Below are positions 7,512 to 15,840 of a DNA stretch of 64,000 bases, piece by piece; position 1 is the first letter of the stretch, and the number at the start of each line of letters is the position of its first letter. The notes under the pieces were generated by a model. That model saw nothing but the letters and a program-made list of their open reading frames with translations. It was not told where the DNA came from and ran no database searches. The DNA comes from Curvibacter cyanobacteriorum (GTDB taxonomy: Bacteria > Pseudomonadota > Gammaproteobacteria > Burkholderiales > Burkholderiaceae_C): assembly GCF_028649475.1 (NCBI RefSeq), contig NZ_JAQSIP010000002.1:434001-498000 (forward strand), given 5' to 3'. A program made the position numbers and the translations under genes.

Positions 7512-8504
7512 TCAGTCGATGCGGGCGCCGGCCTCGCGCACGATCTGGCCCCAGCGTTGCACGTCGGTTTTCAGCAGCGCAGCGAATTCGGCTTGGGTTC
7601 CGCCCAGCACTTCGCCACCTTCGCCCATCAGGCGGGAGCGCACGGCAGGCGACTTCAGCGCCTGGTTGATGGCCTGATTCAAGTGCTCGAGCACCGGGGC
7701 CGGGGTGCCGGCCGGGGCCAGGAAGCCGAACCAGGTGTTGGCCTCGAAGCCTTTGAGGCCCGATTCGGCCACGGTCGGCACCTGGGGCAGTTGGTTGGAG
7801 CGTTTGTCGGAGGTGACCGCCAGCGCCCGCAGTCGGCCCCCCTTGATGTGGCTGAGGGCGGTCGGGACCGAGGCGACATAGACGTCAATCTGTCCCCCCA
7901 TGAGGTCGGTCAGGGCCTGGGCCGAGCCCTTGTAGGGCACGTGCTGCATCCGGATGCCAGCGGCCTTGTGCAACTGCTCCACGGCCAGGTGAGCGACCGT
8001 TCCATTGCCCGGGGTGCCAAACAGCAAGCGGTCCGGGGCCTTGCGGGCCGCGTTCAGCAACTCCTCGAGGTTTTTGAGCTTGGAGTCGACCGGCACCACG
8101 ATGACCAGCGGGGCGGTGGCGGCCAGCACCACCGGCTTCAGGTCTTTCAAAGGGTCGTAGGGCAGCTTGGCGTAAAGCGTGGGGTTGATGGCCAGGTTGC
8201 TGGTTTGGCCCAGCACCAGGGTGTAGCCATCGGCCGGGGCCTTGGCCACCGCGTCAACGCCCAGGTTGCCACCGGCGCCAGGCTTGTTGTCCACCACCAC
8301 GCTCCACTTCGGGCCATCGGACAGCTGCTGTCCGACTGCGCGGGCAATGATGTCGGTGCCCCCGCCAGCGGGAAAGGGCACCACCAGTCGGACCGGTTTG
8401 CTGGGAAAGGTGTCGGCCTGGGCCAGGCCGAAATGGGCGCCGAGGCCCAGCAGGGGCCAGGCCAAGAGGGTGGCCTTGAGCAGGCTGCGATGGGTGAGGT
8501 TCAC
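7512..8504 (-). CDS. Bug-family (TctC-like) periplasmic solute receptor, copy 4 (operon leader)
   Basis: A 330-residue receptor and the first gene of the minus-strand operon. The signal peptide (SLLKATLLAWPLLGLGAHFGLAQA) is followed by SKPVRLVVPFPAGGGTDII, VDNKPGAGGNLGVDA, LPYDPLKDLKPV, MQHVPYKGSAQALTDL and LPQVPTVAESG. I place the start at the GTG at 8504 because AGGAGA lies four to five bases before it; a TTG at 8522 would add six unsupported residues. Its position next to the divergent IclR gene suggests that this receptor recognises the pathway substrate. Confidence 0.92.
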   Translation of the reverse strand: MNLTHRSLLKATLLAWPLLGLGAHFGLAQADTFPSKPVRLVVPFPAGGGTDIIARAVGQQLSDGPKWSVVVDNKPGAGGNLGVDAVAKAPADGYTLVLGQTSNLAINPTLYAKLPYDPLKDLKPVVLAATAPLVIVVPVDSKLKNLEELLNAARKAPDRLLFGTPGNGTVAHLAVEQLHKAAGIRMQHVPYKGSAQALTDLMGGQIDVYVASVPTALSHIKGGRLRALAVTSDKRSNQLPQVPTVAESGLKGFEANTWFGFLAPAGTPAPVLEHLNQAINQALKSPAVRSRLMGEGGEVLGGTQAEFAALLKTDVQRWGQIVREAGARID

Positions 8505-8583
8505 GTTGTCTCCTGTGGTCAAACCGGGGGAAGGGAGGCCTGTTGGGGGCGGCCTTTGTCTTGGCGGTGGACTTTAGGAGTTC

Positions 8584-8609
8584 GTTTCAACAAGTACAAT
8601 GCGGTTTCA
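8584..8609. promoter_or_regulatory. Candidate IclR control region with GTTTCA direct repeats
   Basis: The 126-bp gap between the divergent receptor operon and the iclR gene holds two GTTTCA hexamers at 8584-8589 and 8604-8609, exactly 20 bp apart, with TACAAT between them at 8595-8600 as a possible -10 element for iclR. Two same-face half-sites would suit a dimeric or tetrameric IclR protein. This is inference from position and repetition only. Confidence 0.35.
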
Positions 8610-8630
8610 CTGTGCAGACCAAGGTCCACC

Positions 8631-9449
8631 ATGCGAAACAAAAAACAAGCGCCTGAAGGGGGCGATCCAGGTCCGGCCGACGCCTCTGTGGCCACGGACA
8701 GCGACGCGGGGGCGGGCAGCCCGGGCGGGGTGGTGGCGGTCACGCGGGCGCTGCGCCTGCTGGAGGCCTTTGGCATGGACGACGCTTTCCTCAGCCTGGC
8801 CGAGTTGAGCCGCCGCACCGGCATGCACAAGACCACCGCCCTGCGCCTGGCCCGCACCCTGGCCGCCGACCACTACCTGGTGCAGCGCGACGACGGTGCC
8901 TGGCGCCTGGGCCGGGCCGCGGGCTGGCTGGGGGCCTGTTACCAGGCCACCTTCGATGTGCACGACCTGGTGGAACCCGTGCTGCGCGAGCTCACCATCC
9001 AGACCGGCGAAAGTGCGTCTTTCTACGTGCGCGAAGGCGAGCTGCGCACCTGCCTGGCGCGGGTCGATGGCCCGCGCACCATCCGCCACCATGTGCGCGT
9101 GGGGCTGGGGCTGCCCTTGAACCTGGGCGCGCCGGGGCGGGTCATCCTGGCGTTCTCGGGCGAGCCCGGCGAGCCCTACGAGTCGATTCGCCAGCGGGGC
9201 TACCACCTGTCCTTGGGCGAGCGCGAGCCCGAGGTGTCCAGCGTGTCGGCGCCGGTGTTTGGCCTGCACTGGAAGTTGCTGGGGTCGGTCTGCATTTCAG
9301 GGCCGACTTCGCGCCTCAACGAAGCGGTGTTGCTGGACCTGGCGCAGACCATCATCCAGGCGGCCAATCAGCTGTCCTACGCGCTGGGCGGCAGCCGCAA
9401 GCCCGCGCTGGCCGCAGGCCCGCTCAAGGCCAACGCCTGGCACCCCTGA
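8631..9449 (+). CDS. IclR-family transcriptional regulator
   Basis: The 272-residue product has an N-terminal winged helix (VTRALRLLEAFG, LSLAELSRRTGMHKTTALRLARTL, residues about 41-90) and a C-terminal effector domain (TGESASFYVREG, LGLPLNLGAPGRVILAF, SAPVFG, SICISGP-like). About 35 low-complexity residues precede the DNA-binding domain. IclR proteins usually control aromatic, glyoxylate or organic-acid catabolism and often respond to a pathway intermediate. The gene is transcribed away from the adjacent catabolic operon, the usual arrangement for its own target, and should be considered that operon's local regulator. The start is the ATG at 8631; a much longer frame upstream is antisense to the Bug gene. 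Confidence 0.92.
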   Translation: MRNKKQAPEGGDPGPADASVATDSDAGAGSPGGVVAVTRALRLLEAFGMDDAFLSLAELSRRTGMHKTTALRLARTLAADHYLVQRDDGAWRLGRAAGWLGACYQATFDVHDLVEPVLRELTIQTGESASFYVREGELRTCLARVDGPRTIRHHVRVGLGLPLNLGAPGRVILAFSGEPGEPYESIRQRGYHLSLGEREPEVSSVSAPVFGLHWKLLGSVCISGPTSRLNEAVLLDLAQTIIQAANQLSYALGGSRKPALAAGPLKANAWHP

Positions 9450-9517
9450 GGCGCTGCCTGGGCTGCGCGCGGTCTGTGTGCGGTCTGTGCGCGGGGCCGT
9501 GGCCTCGGGGGTAACGC

Positions 9518-12391
9518 TCAGCGCGCGGCGCTCGCGGCGGCAGCCCCGTCGGCACGGGGTGGGCGGCCTTTGAGCCGGCGCTTGGCCTCGTACATGGCCT
9601 GGTCGGCCAGGGTCAGCAGCTGGCTGGGTTGCTGGCCATCGGTCGGGTGGAAGGCCACCCCCACGCTGGTCGAGACTTGCACCTCGGTGCCGGAGGGCAG
9701 GCGCACCGGCTGGCGCACCGCGTGTTCCACGCGCTGGATGATCAGCTGGGCTTCATCGGTCTGGTGCAGCGAATTCAGCAACAGCACGAATTCGTCGCCA
9801 CCGAGGCGGGCCACGGTGTCGTGGGCCCGCACCGCGTCCAGCAGGCGCTTGGCCATGGCCTTGAGCAGCAGGTCGCCGGCCTCGTGACCGTGTTGGTCGT
9901 TGACGGCCTTGAAGCCGTTCAAGTCCAGGTAGCACACAGCGGTCAGGGTCTTGGCGCGCTCGTGCAGCGCAAAGGCCTGGCGCATGCGGTCCGACAGCAG
10001 CAGCCGGTTGGGCAGGTGGGTCAGCGGGTCGTGGAAGGCGATGTGCTCCACCTGCGCCTGGTACTGCTTCATCTCGGTGATGTCCTGCAGCAACCAGAGC
10101 GACTCGTTGCTGTCTTCTGACAGCTGGACCCCGTTGAGGTCGATCCACAACGTGTCGCCATTGGCCTTGCGCATGGGCATCTGGCGGCGGAAATGCTGGC
10201 CGCTGCGCAGGGTGGCGTAGGCATCGCGACCGAAGGCCTCATGGTCCTCCGGCGAGGCGTACAGGCATTCGGTGGGCTGGTTCAGCAGGGCGCCGGGCTC
10301 GTAGCCGAAGATGCGCTCCAGGGCGCGATTGCGCCAGACCATGCGCCGGTCTTTGACGCGGGCAATGCCCAGCATGTCGTTGTCCAGCATGGCTTCTTGC
10401 TCGCTGTTGAGCTGGCGCAGCTGCTTGCGCATGGCGAACAGCTCGGTCACGTCGTACATGACGGTGCGGCTCATGAGGAACTGCCCGTCGGCGTCGCGCA
10501 ACGCGGTGGCCTGCATGCTGATGCGCCGCGTCTCGCCATGGCGTCCGGTCAGGTTGAACTCCAGCGGGCCCACCTGGCCTTGCTCGATGAGGCGGGGCAT
10601 GTGCTCATCGAAGCGGGCGCGGCCGGCTTCGTCAAAAAAGTCCCTGGGCCCCAGGTGGCCCAGCGCCTCTTCGCGGCGGCAACCCAGCCAGGACAGGGCC
10701 AGCGAATTGATCCGGACAAAGCGCCCCTGGGCGTCCAGCGAGTGGTAGCCGCAGGGGGCGTTGTCGTAGAGGTCCTGGAACTCATGCGAGACCCGTTGCA
10801 GCGCCTCCTCGAGCGCCTTGCGCTCGGTGATGTCGCGCCCCACCGACTGCCATTCGAGCAACTGCCCGTCTGCGTCGTAGAAGGCCTGGTTGATGAAGTG
10901 GCACCAGCGCACCTGCCCCTCGCCGTTGAGCACGCGGTTCTCGATCGACATCACCGGGCGTTCCGGGTGGGTGGCGGCCAGCGCGGCCTGCACCCGCTCG
11001 AGGTCGTCGGGGTAGACGACCGGCGACCACACCTGGCCCAGGATCTCTTCGCGGCGCACGCCGAACTGGCGGCAGAACGCCTCGTTGACGTAGCTGAGGG
11101 TCAGGTCGGCCCGGAAGCGGCAGATCAGCTCGGACTGCTCCTCGAGGATGGACCGGTACTGCTCCTCGCGCAGCTTGATCTCCTGCGTGCGTTCCTCGAC
11201 CTTGTGTTCGAGGCTCAGGTTGGCCTCACGCAGCTCGCGCTGGCTGCTCAGCAGGTGCTGGGTCAGCTGGCGCAGGCTGTCGCGCAGGTGGCCGAACTCC
11301 AGCGTGTTGGCCCGGATCTCAAAGTCAGCCCCTTCGCCGGTTTCGTCGATCCGGCGCGCCATCTCGGCCAGGCGCTCCAGGGGCTGGCTGAAGCGCTGGG
11401 CGATCCAATAGATCATCAGCATCAGCAGGGCCGTCAGCAGCAGGGCCAGGGTCACGATCAGGCGGTGCACCTCTTGCACCGGGGCCAGGGCCTGGTCCAG
11501 CGGTTGGCGCAGCACGATCTTCCAGCGCAGGCTCTGGGCGGTGAATGAGGGCACCTCGACAGAGGCGGTCAGGTAATCCCCCCCATCGCCCCAGGCCTGC
11601 ACCCGGTAATCGTCCAGCAAGGGGGGCTCCTTCAGTGTGCGCATCAGGTCGGCCTGGCCGGAGGGGTGCAGCACTGCGCCAGCCTCGCTGACGATCAGCA
11701 ACTCGATGCCATTCGGGGCCCGCACCCCGGCGCTGGCCTGTTGCACCAGGCGGGTCACCCAGGTCCAGTTGAGGTGGGTGGCGGCAACCCCCAGCACGCG
11801 GCCGTCGGGGGCCCGGATGGGGGCAGCAAAGTCCAGGAAGCGCAGTGGCTCCTTGGCGTTCTCGGCGCCCAGCAGTTTGGCCAATAACACCGCTTCATGG
11901 GCGTCGCCGACATAGGGGCCTTGGAGTCCGCCGCTGAACCAAGGCCGCTGTTGCACGGACTGGCCCAGCAGCAGCCCGCCGGTGGCGCTGCGCACCCGGC
12001 CAGTCGGGTCGGCAATGCCGATCCACGAGTAGGCCGGGAAGGTTTGTTTGAGTTCGTCCAGGTAGGACGACGACAAGGCCGAGTCCAACTCGCCCGAGGT
12101 CAGCAGGTGGTTGCGGCTCAACAGCGCGATGTCGCGCTCGCGTTCGAGCATGCCGTCAGCCAGCGCATGGGCGACCGGGCGGCCCACATGCAGCAGGGCC
12201 TCACCGCTGCTGCGCAACACGCGCTCGGTGGCCAGGCGGTCCGCGTACACGGCCAGCAGCAGCGCGACCAGCAGGGACGCGCTGCCGAACAGCAGGGTCA
12301 GGCGGGCGCGCGACGAGCGCAGCCAGAGGGTGTCACGAAAGGGGGCTAAAGCAGCAGGCATGCAATCGAACCTGGCGGGAGGGACGCTCAT
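9518..12391 (-). CDS. Membrane diguanylate cyclase: dCache, HAMP, three PAS, GGDEF
   Basis: A 957-residue sensor that should make cyclic di-GMP. Order: TM helix about 32-50, periplasmic Cache-type domain about 55-310 (YSWIGIADPTGRVRSATG), TM helix about 313-335, HAMP and coiled coil to about 420, three PAS domains to about 780, then GGDEF at residues 864-868 (RLGGDEF). An inhibitory I-site RxxD (RAHD) lies exactly five residues before GGDEF, so product feedback is expected. There is no EAL domain. It is monocistronic and convergent with iclR, with 68 bases between the stops. The downstream ATG at 12361 is an alternative start. The external ligand is unknown. Confidence 0.93.
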   Translation of the reverse strand: MSVPPARFDCMPAALAPFRDTLWLRSSRARLTLLFGSASLLVALLLAVYADRLATERVLRSSGEALLHVGRPVAHALADGMLERERDIALLSRNHLLTSGELDSALSSSYLDELKQTFPAYSWIGIADPTGRVRSATGGLLLGQSVQQRPWFSGGLQGPYVGDAHEAVLLAKLLGAENAKEPLRFLDFAAPIRAPDGRVLGVAATHLNWTWVTRLVQQASAGVRAPNGIELLIVSEAGAVLHPSGQADLMRTLKEPPLLDDYRVQAWGDGGDYLTASVEVPSFTAQSLRWKIVLRQPLDQALAPVQEVHRLIVTLALLLTALLMLMIYWIAQRFSQPLERLAEMARRIDETGEGADFEIRANTLEFGHLRDSLRQLTQHLLSSQRELREANLSLEHKVEERTQEIKLREEQYRSILEEQSELICRFRADLTLSYVNEAFCRQFGVRREEILGQVWSPVVYPDDLERVQAALAATHPERPVMSIENRVLNGEGQVRWCHFINQAFYDADGQLLEWQSVGRDITERKALEEALQRVSHEFQDLYDNAPCGYHSLDAQGRFVRINSLALSWLGCRREEALGHLGPRDFFDEAGRARFDEHMPRLIEQGQVGPLEFNLTGRHGETRRISMQATALRDADGQFLMSRTVMYDVTELFAMRKQLRQLNSEQEAMLDNDMLGIARVKDRRMVWRNRALERIFGYEPGALLNQPTECLYASPEDHEAFGRDAYATLRSGQHFRRQMPMRKANGDTLWIDLNGVQLSEDSNESLWLLQDITEMKQYQAQVEHIAFHDPLTHLPNRLLLSDRMRQAFALHERAKTLTAVCYLDLNGFKAVNDQHGHEAGDLLLKAMAKRLLDAVRAHDTVARLGGDEFVLLLNSLHQTDEAQLIIQRVEHAVRQPVRLPSGTEVQVSTSVGVAFHPTDGQQPSQLLTLADQAMYEAKRRLKGRPPRADGAAAASAAR

Positions 12392-12489
12392 TTTGCTTGG
12401 AACTGGGGCGAGGCCGATGGCATTTCTCGCAATTCACGGGGAGGGCTTGCCCCGATGACTGCGCGCATCAGACCGATCAAGTCAGCGAC

Positions 12490-12505
12490 TGGCAGTTGAT
12501 AAGCT
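12490..12505 (+). promoter_or_regulatory. Possible sigma-54-type promoter before the 12608 gene pair
   Basis: TGGCAG at 12490-12495 and AGC at 12502-12504 place GG and GC ten bases apart, the spacing of -24/-12 promoters. The -12 element (AAGCT) matches the consensus TTGCW only partly. It would start transcription about 90 bases before the 71-aa gene. A weak match, listed because the leader is otherwise unexplained. Confidence 0.25.
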
Positions 12506-12540
12506 TGATCTAGGTTAAATATTTCGCCCAAAATAACCCA

Positions 12541-12590
12541 CAAATTTACCGTTATATTTGCTAAATTAAAGCCTTTGATAGGTAAATTTA
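12541..12590. repeat. 9-bp inverted repeat in AT-rich leader
   Basis: AAATTTACC at 12542-12550 and its exact reverse complement GGTAAATTT at 12581-12589 flank 30 bases in a strikingly AT-rich leader (about 12500-12610) inside a GC-rich chromosome. The arms could be paired operator half-sites or a long-loop hairpin in the leader RNA. They lie just upstream of the ribosome-binding site at 12594-12600. Confidence 0.6.
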
Positions 12591-12607
12591 TTAAAGGTGA
12601 ATTTGAT

Positions 12608-12823
12608 ATGGCAATTCCTGCACTTGGTCACCCCTGCTGGCAAAAGTTGGCCGCCGGCGGTTTGTCAAAGATCCGGACCCAGCACTTGGGCACCCAATTG
12701 CTGGCCAAGCGCATCGAGCGCAGCACCGATCCCCTGCCGGCCCGGGCCGCTGAAGTGCATGCCTTCTTCACCAAATGGGAACGCATCTTGCCGACCGAAA
12801 TTGCCCAACTGACCACTGTTTGA
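12608..12823 (+). CDS. Small protein of unknown function (71 aa), first of a two-gene unit
   Basis: I do not recognise this protein. The ATG at 12608 is preceded by AAGGTGA with a 7-base spacer, an excellent ribosome-binding site. A TTG at 12575 opens the same frame but lies within the AT-rich leader. The product is basic and helical-looking: AIPALGHPCWQKLAAGGL, RTQHLGTQLLAKRIERST, and a C-terminal amphipathic stretch VHAFFTKWERILP. It has no signal peptide or membrane helix. The gene ends 10 bases before the 327-residue gene, so the two form one transcript and probably act together. Confidence 0.7.
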   Translation: MAIPALGHPCWQKLAAGGLSKIRTQHLGTQLLAKRIERSTDPLPARAAEVHAFFTKWERILPTEIAQLTTV

Positions 12824-12833
12824 GGACCGAACC

Positions 12834-13817
12834 ATGAACGAACTGATTTCCGTGCAGGCTGCGGCCGAGCTGATCCGCCGGGGCACCCCCCTGAGCCTGG
12901 CCGGTCCCGAATCGGCGCTGGACCAGTTGCCGGCCGGCAACTGGATTGGCGGCACCATCCCGTACTTCATGGTCGCCTCGGGCGGCGTGGTGGTGCAAGA
13001 AGGCCAGGTGTTTGCCACCGACCTGTCGCCCGCCGGTGAAGTGAGCATTGCCAGCTACGGCCCCGAGTCGCTCGGCGACATCAGCCGCAACGGCCCGGAC
13101 AACGGCTTTGCCGTGACCATCCTGCCCGCGGGCAGCAGCTCGCACCAGAAGTTTGCCGCCGACGCCGCCAACTTCGAAGACGCGTTTCTCAAACCCACCG
13201 TGGGTTGGATCGCCGGGGTGCACCTGTCGGACCTTGGCCAGCAGACCCCCAAGGTCTATGACGGCCGCACCGCCACCAAGTACGAAGACCGGGCCGTGGT
13301 GGCCTACGTCAAGCTGCCAGACGACAAGCTGGCCTCGATCGAGATCGTCAACCTGTTCGAGCCCGAAGAAGGCGACCTGCTGCAGTTCGAGCAGACCACC
13401 TTCAGCGTCGACCAATGCCTGGTCAACGGCCAACCCACCAACTTTGCCAGCTACGTGCGTCAGCGCGGCCTGGAGAGCGGTCAGTTGCCGCTGGTGGGCG
13501 ACTTTGCCGGCGCGCACCTGAACGTCTCGCTGCAGAGCGTGGGCGAAGCCGGCGGCACCGTGGTGCTGTACGCCCCGGTGTTCCCCGGCGTGGACTACCG
13601 CTTTGCCAAGCCGGTGGGGGACTACGCGGCGGCCTTCCGCGCCCGCCTGGCCGACCAAAACACCGACGGCCTGGCGCTGTCCTGCAACTGCATCTTGAAC
13701 TTTGTCTTTGGCGACCTCGAGGGCAAGGCCATCGGGGGCATGGCGGGGCCGATCACCTTCGGTGAGATCGCCTACCAATTGCTCAACCAAACCATGGTGA
13801 GCGTGCGCATCCAGTGA
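12834..13817 (+). CDS. Conserved-looking cytoplasmic protein of unknown function (327 aa)
   Basis: A well-formed gene with ribosome-binding site GAGGACC before ATG 12834. The protein has no signal peptide or membrane segment. Notable strings are SVQAAAELIRRGTPLSLAGP at the N-terminus, GNWIGGTIPYFM, VGWIAGVHLSDLG, and near the C-terminus LALSCNCILNFVFGDLEGK with two close cysteines (SCNC), then GPITFGEIAYQLLNQT. The C-terminal arrangement (cysteine-bearing strand, then GxxTFGE) is reminiscent of FIST-type sensory proteins, but I cannot confirm this. NCBI may list it as a DUF. Its neighbours are the multi-PAS diguanylate cyclase and the ExoVII pair, and its partner is the 71-aa protein. A signalling role is possible but unproven. 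Confidence 0.72.
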   Translation: MNELISVQAAAELIRRGTPLSLAGPESALDQLPAGNWIGGTIPYFMVASGGVVVQEGQVFATDLSPAGEVSIASYGPESLGDISRNGPDNGFAVTILPAGSSSHQKFAADAANFEDAFLKPTVGWIAGVHLSDLGQQTPKVYDGRTATKYEDRAVVAYVKLPDDKLASIEIVNLFEPEEGDLLQFEQTTFSVDQCLVNGQPTNFASYVRQRGLESGQLPLVGDFAGAHLNVSLQSVGEAGGTVVLYAPVFPGVDYRFAKPVGDYAAAFRARLADQNTDGLALSCNCILNFVFGDLEGKAIGGMAGPITFGEIAYQLLNQTMVSVRIQ

Positions 13818-14091
13818 GGCACTGCCCCGATGCGTCCGGGGCCGCGGGCCGTGGGTGACACCGCCCGCCCGGCCCCAGACCGGTTTCCTGAGCGGCCCCT
13901 GGTGGGCCGTTGTCGTTTCAGCACCGCCAACCCGGGCCTTGAGACCTCGCTGCGCCGCCTTGTCGCGCCGCCAGGACTGCCTGCGGTTGGGTGCCCCGGC
14001 GCCAGCGCCCAGCGGCGATGGGCGGGATCGTGTTCGTGGTTCCCAGGGGCCGGCCCGCTAGGGCGGGGCCGGAGGCACTAACATCCGGGGC

Positions 14092-15840
14092 ATGAGCGAC
14101 ACCTACCTCGTCACCACTTACGCCGACAAAGACCAGGTCAAGGCCCTGGGGGCCCGCTGGGATCCGGCGCGCCGTCAGTGGCGGGTGCCCGCGGGGCTGG
14201 ACCTGGCCCCGTTCGCGCGCTGGCTGCCGCACAGTGCGGCCGGGGCCGCAGCGCCGCCAGGGGGCGACCCCTCGGCTTCGGGCGCGCTGCCTTTGACCGC
14301 GCCGGCGACCGTGTCGTCATCGCTGGCCCCCCTGGGGGCGCAGGGCATCCCGCTGTCGCGCCTGCTCAACGGGGTGGCGCTGGCCGTGTCGGAGGCTTTT
14401 CGGGACGGGGTCTGGACCACCGTGGAACTGGTCGATGTGCGCATCCGTCAGCACGTCTACCTGGAGCTGGCCGAGCGCGACGCCCACGGCAGCACGCTGG
14501 CCAAGGCGCACGCCATGGTCTGGTCCAACCAGGCGCAGCGCATCTTGCCGCAGTTCCAGCAGGCCACCGGGATCGAGCTGGCCGCGGGGCTCAAGCTGCT
14601 GGTGCGGGCGCGCCCGGTGTTCAAGGCGCAGTATGGGTTTTCGCTCGAGATCGACGCCATCGACCCCCACTACACCCTGGGCGATCTGGAGGCTAGCAAA
14701 CGCGAGATCCGTGAGCGCCTGACCCGCGAGGGCCTGTTCGAGCGCAACCGCCAGCTGCCCCCGCCCTGGGACTTCAACCACATCCTGGTGGTGGCGCCCG
14801 AAGGCGGTGCCGGCCTGGGCGACTTCCAGGCCGAGGCGTCGCGGCTCGAGCGCCACGGCCTGTGCCACTTCCGCTATGTCTACAGCCGTTTTCAGGGCGA
14901 GGGGGCCGCGAGCGACATCCGCCAGCAGCTGTTGGCCGCGCTCGAGCAGATCGACGCCAACCACCCGTGGCAGCCCGATGCGGTGGTGCTGATCCGGGGC
15001 GGCGGTGCCGTCAACGACCTGGCCTGGCTCAACGATTACGCGCTGGCCCGCTGCCTGTGCGAGCTGCCCGTGCCGGTCTTCACCGGCATTGGCCATGAGC
15101 GTGACAACACCGTGCTCGACGAGGTGGCGCAACAGCGTTTTGACACCCCGTCCAAAGTGATCGCCGGCATCGAGCAGCAGATCCGCGAACGCGCCTGGCA
15201 GGCCCAGGCCCTGTTTGAGGCCATCACCCAGCAGGCCCGGCGCACGCTGGAGCAGGCGCGCTGGCAGGTGACCGACTGCCACCACCAGGTGCAGGTGGGG
15301 GCGCGCAGCCAGCTGGCGCAGGCGCGCAGTCAGGTGGCCAGCCACCTGGGCGAGCTGCGCGTGCAGGCCGCGCACACGGTTCGGCTGGGCGCCGAGCTGG
15401 CGCAGGCGCGGCTGTCGGAGGTCAAGACCGAGGCGCGCGCGCAGCTGTTCAGCGCCCAGCGCGAGGTGCCGGCCCTGATCAACGAGGTGCGCGCGGAGGC
15501 CCGCCAGGCGCTGCGCAGTGCGCGGCTGCAGACGCGCGCCGAGCTCGGCACGGTGACCGGTCTGTCGTCGGCCGCGCTGCGGCAGCAAAAAGAGCAACTG
15601 CAACACCGCTGGACCGAGCTGACCCAGCAGGCGCGCCAGTCGATCGTTGACGCCCGCGAGGGCAGCACCAGCCTGATGCGCGAGATCGCGGGCCAGGGCC
15701 CGAGCAAAACGCTGGGCCGCGGGTTTGCCGTGGTGCGCAGCGCGCGCGGCGAACCCATCACCAGTGCCTCGGCCGAGGCCGGGGACATCACCCTTCAATT
15801 CCATGACGGCCAGCGGGCCGCCCAACTCCTCAAGCCATGA
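14092..15840 (+). CDS. xseA: Exonuclease VII large subunit with N-terminal DUF5710 domain
   Basis: The 582-residue product is an ExoVII large subunit, about 125 residues longer than E. coli XseA. Residues 1-46 (TYLVTTYADKDQVKALGARW, then VPAGLDLAPFARWLP) are a DUF5710 module, usually found on primase- or topoisomerase-like plasmid proteins. After a low-complexity linker (47-84) come the nucleic-acid-binding OB domain (85-190), the nuclease core (IRGGGAVNDL at 301-310, FTGIGHERDNT at 330-340, FDTPSKV at 350-356), a long Gln/Arg/Ala-rich coiled coil (about 360-540) and the typical C-terminus (LGRGFAVVRS). With XseB it should degrade single-stranded DNA from both ends into oligonucleotides. Its stop overlaps the xseB ATG. 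Confidence 0.93.
   Translation: MSDTYLVTTYADKDQVKALGARWDPARRQWRVPAGLDLAPFARWLPHSAAGAAAPPGGDPSASGALPLTAPATVSSSLAPLGAQGIPLSRLLNGVALAVSEAFRDGVWTTVELVDVRIRQHVYLELAERDAHGSTLAKAHAMVWSNQAQRILPQFQQATGIELAAGLKLLVRARPVFKAQYGFSLEIDAIDPHYTLGDLEASKREIRERLTREGLFERNRQLPPPWDFNHILVVAPEGGAGLGDFQAEASRLERHGLCHFRYVYSRFQGEGAASDIRQQLLAALEQIDANHPWQPDAVVLIRGGGAVNDLAWLNDYALARCLCELPVPVFTGIGHERDNTVLDEVAQQRFDTPSKVIAGIEQQIRERAWQAQALFEAITQQARRTLEQARWQVTDCHHQVQVGARSQLAQARSQVASHLGELRVQAAHTVRLGAELAQARLSEVKTEARAQLFSAQREVPALINEVRAEARQALRSARLQTRAELGTVTGLSSAALRQQKEQLQHRWTELTQQARQSIVDAREGSTSLMREIAGQGPSKTLGRGFAVVRSARGEPITSASAEAGDITLQFHDGQRAAQLLKP

Noticed and set aside
7557-8630. Long N-terminal extension of the IclR reading frame
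   Set aside because: The extension is antisense to the Bug receptor gene; the real IclR start is the ATG at 8631 just before its winged helix.
12575-12607. TTG-start extension of the 71-aa gene
   Set aside because: It lies inside the AT-rich leader and lacks a ribosome-binding site, while ATG 12608 has a very good one.
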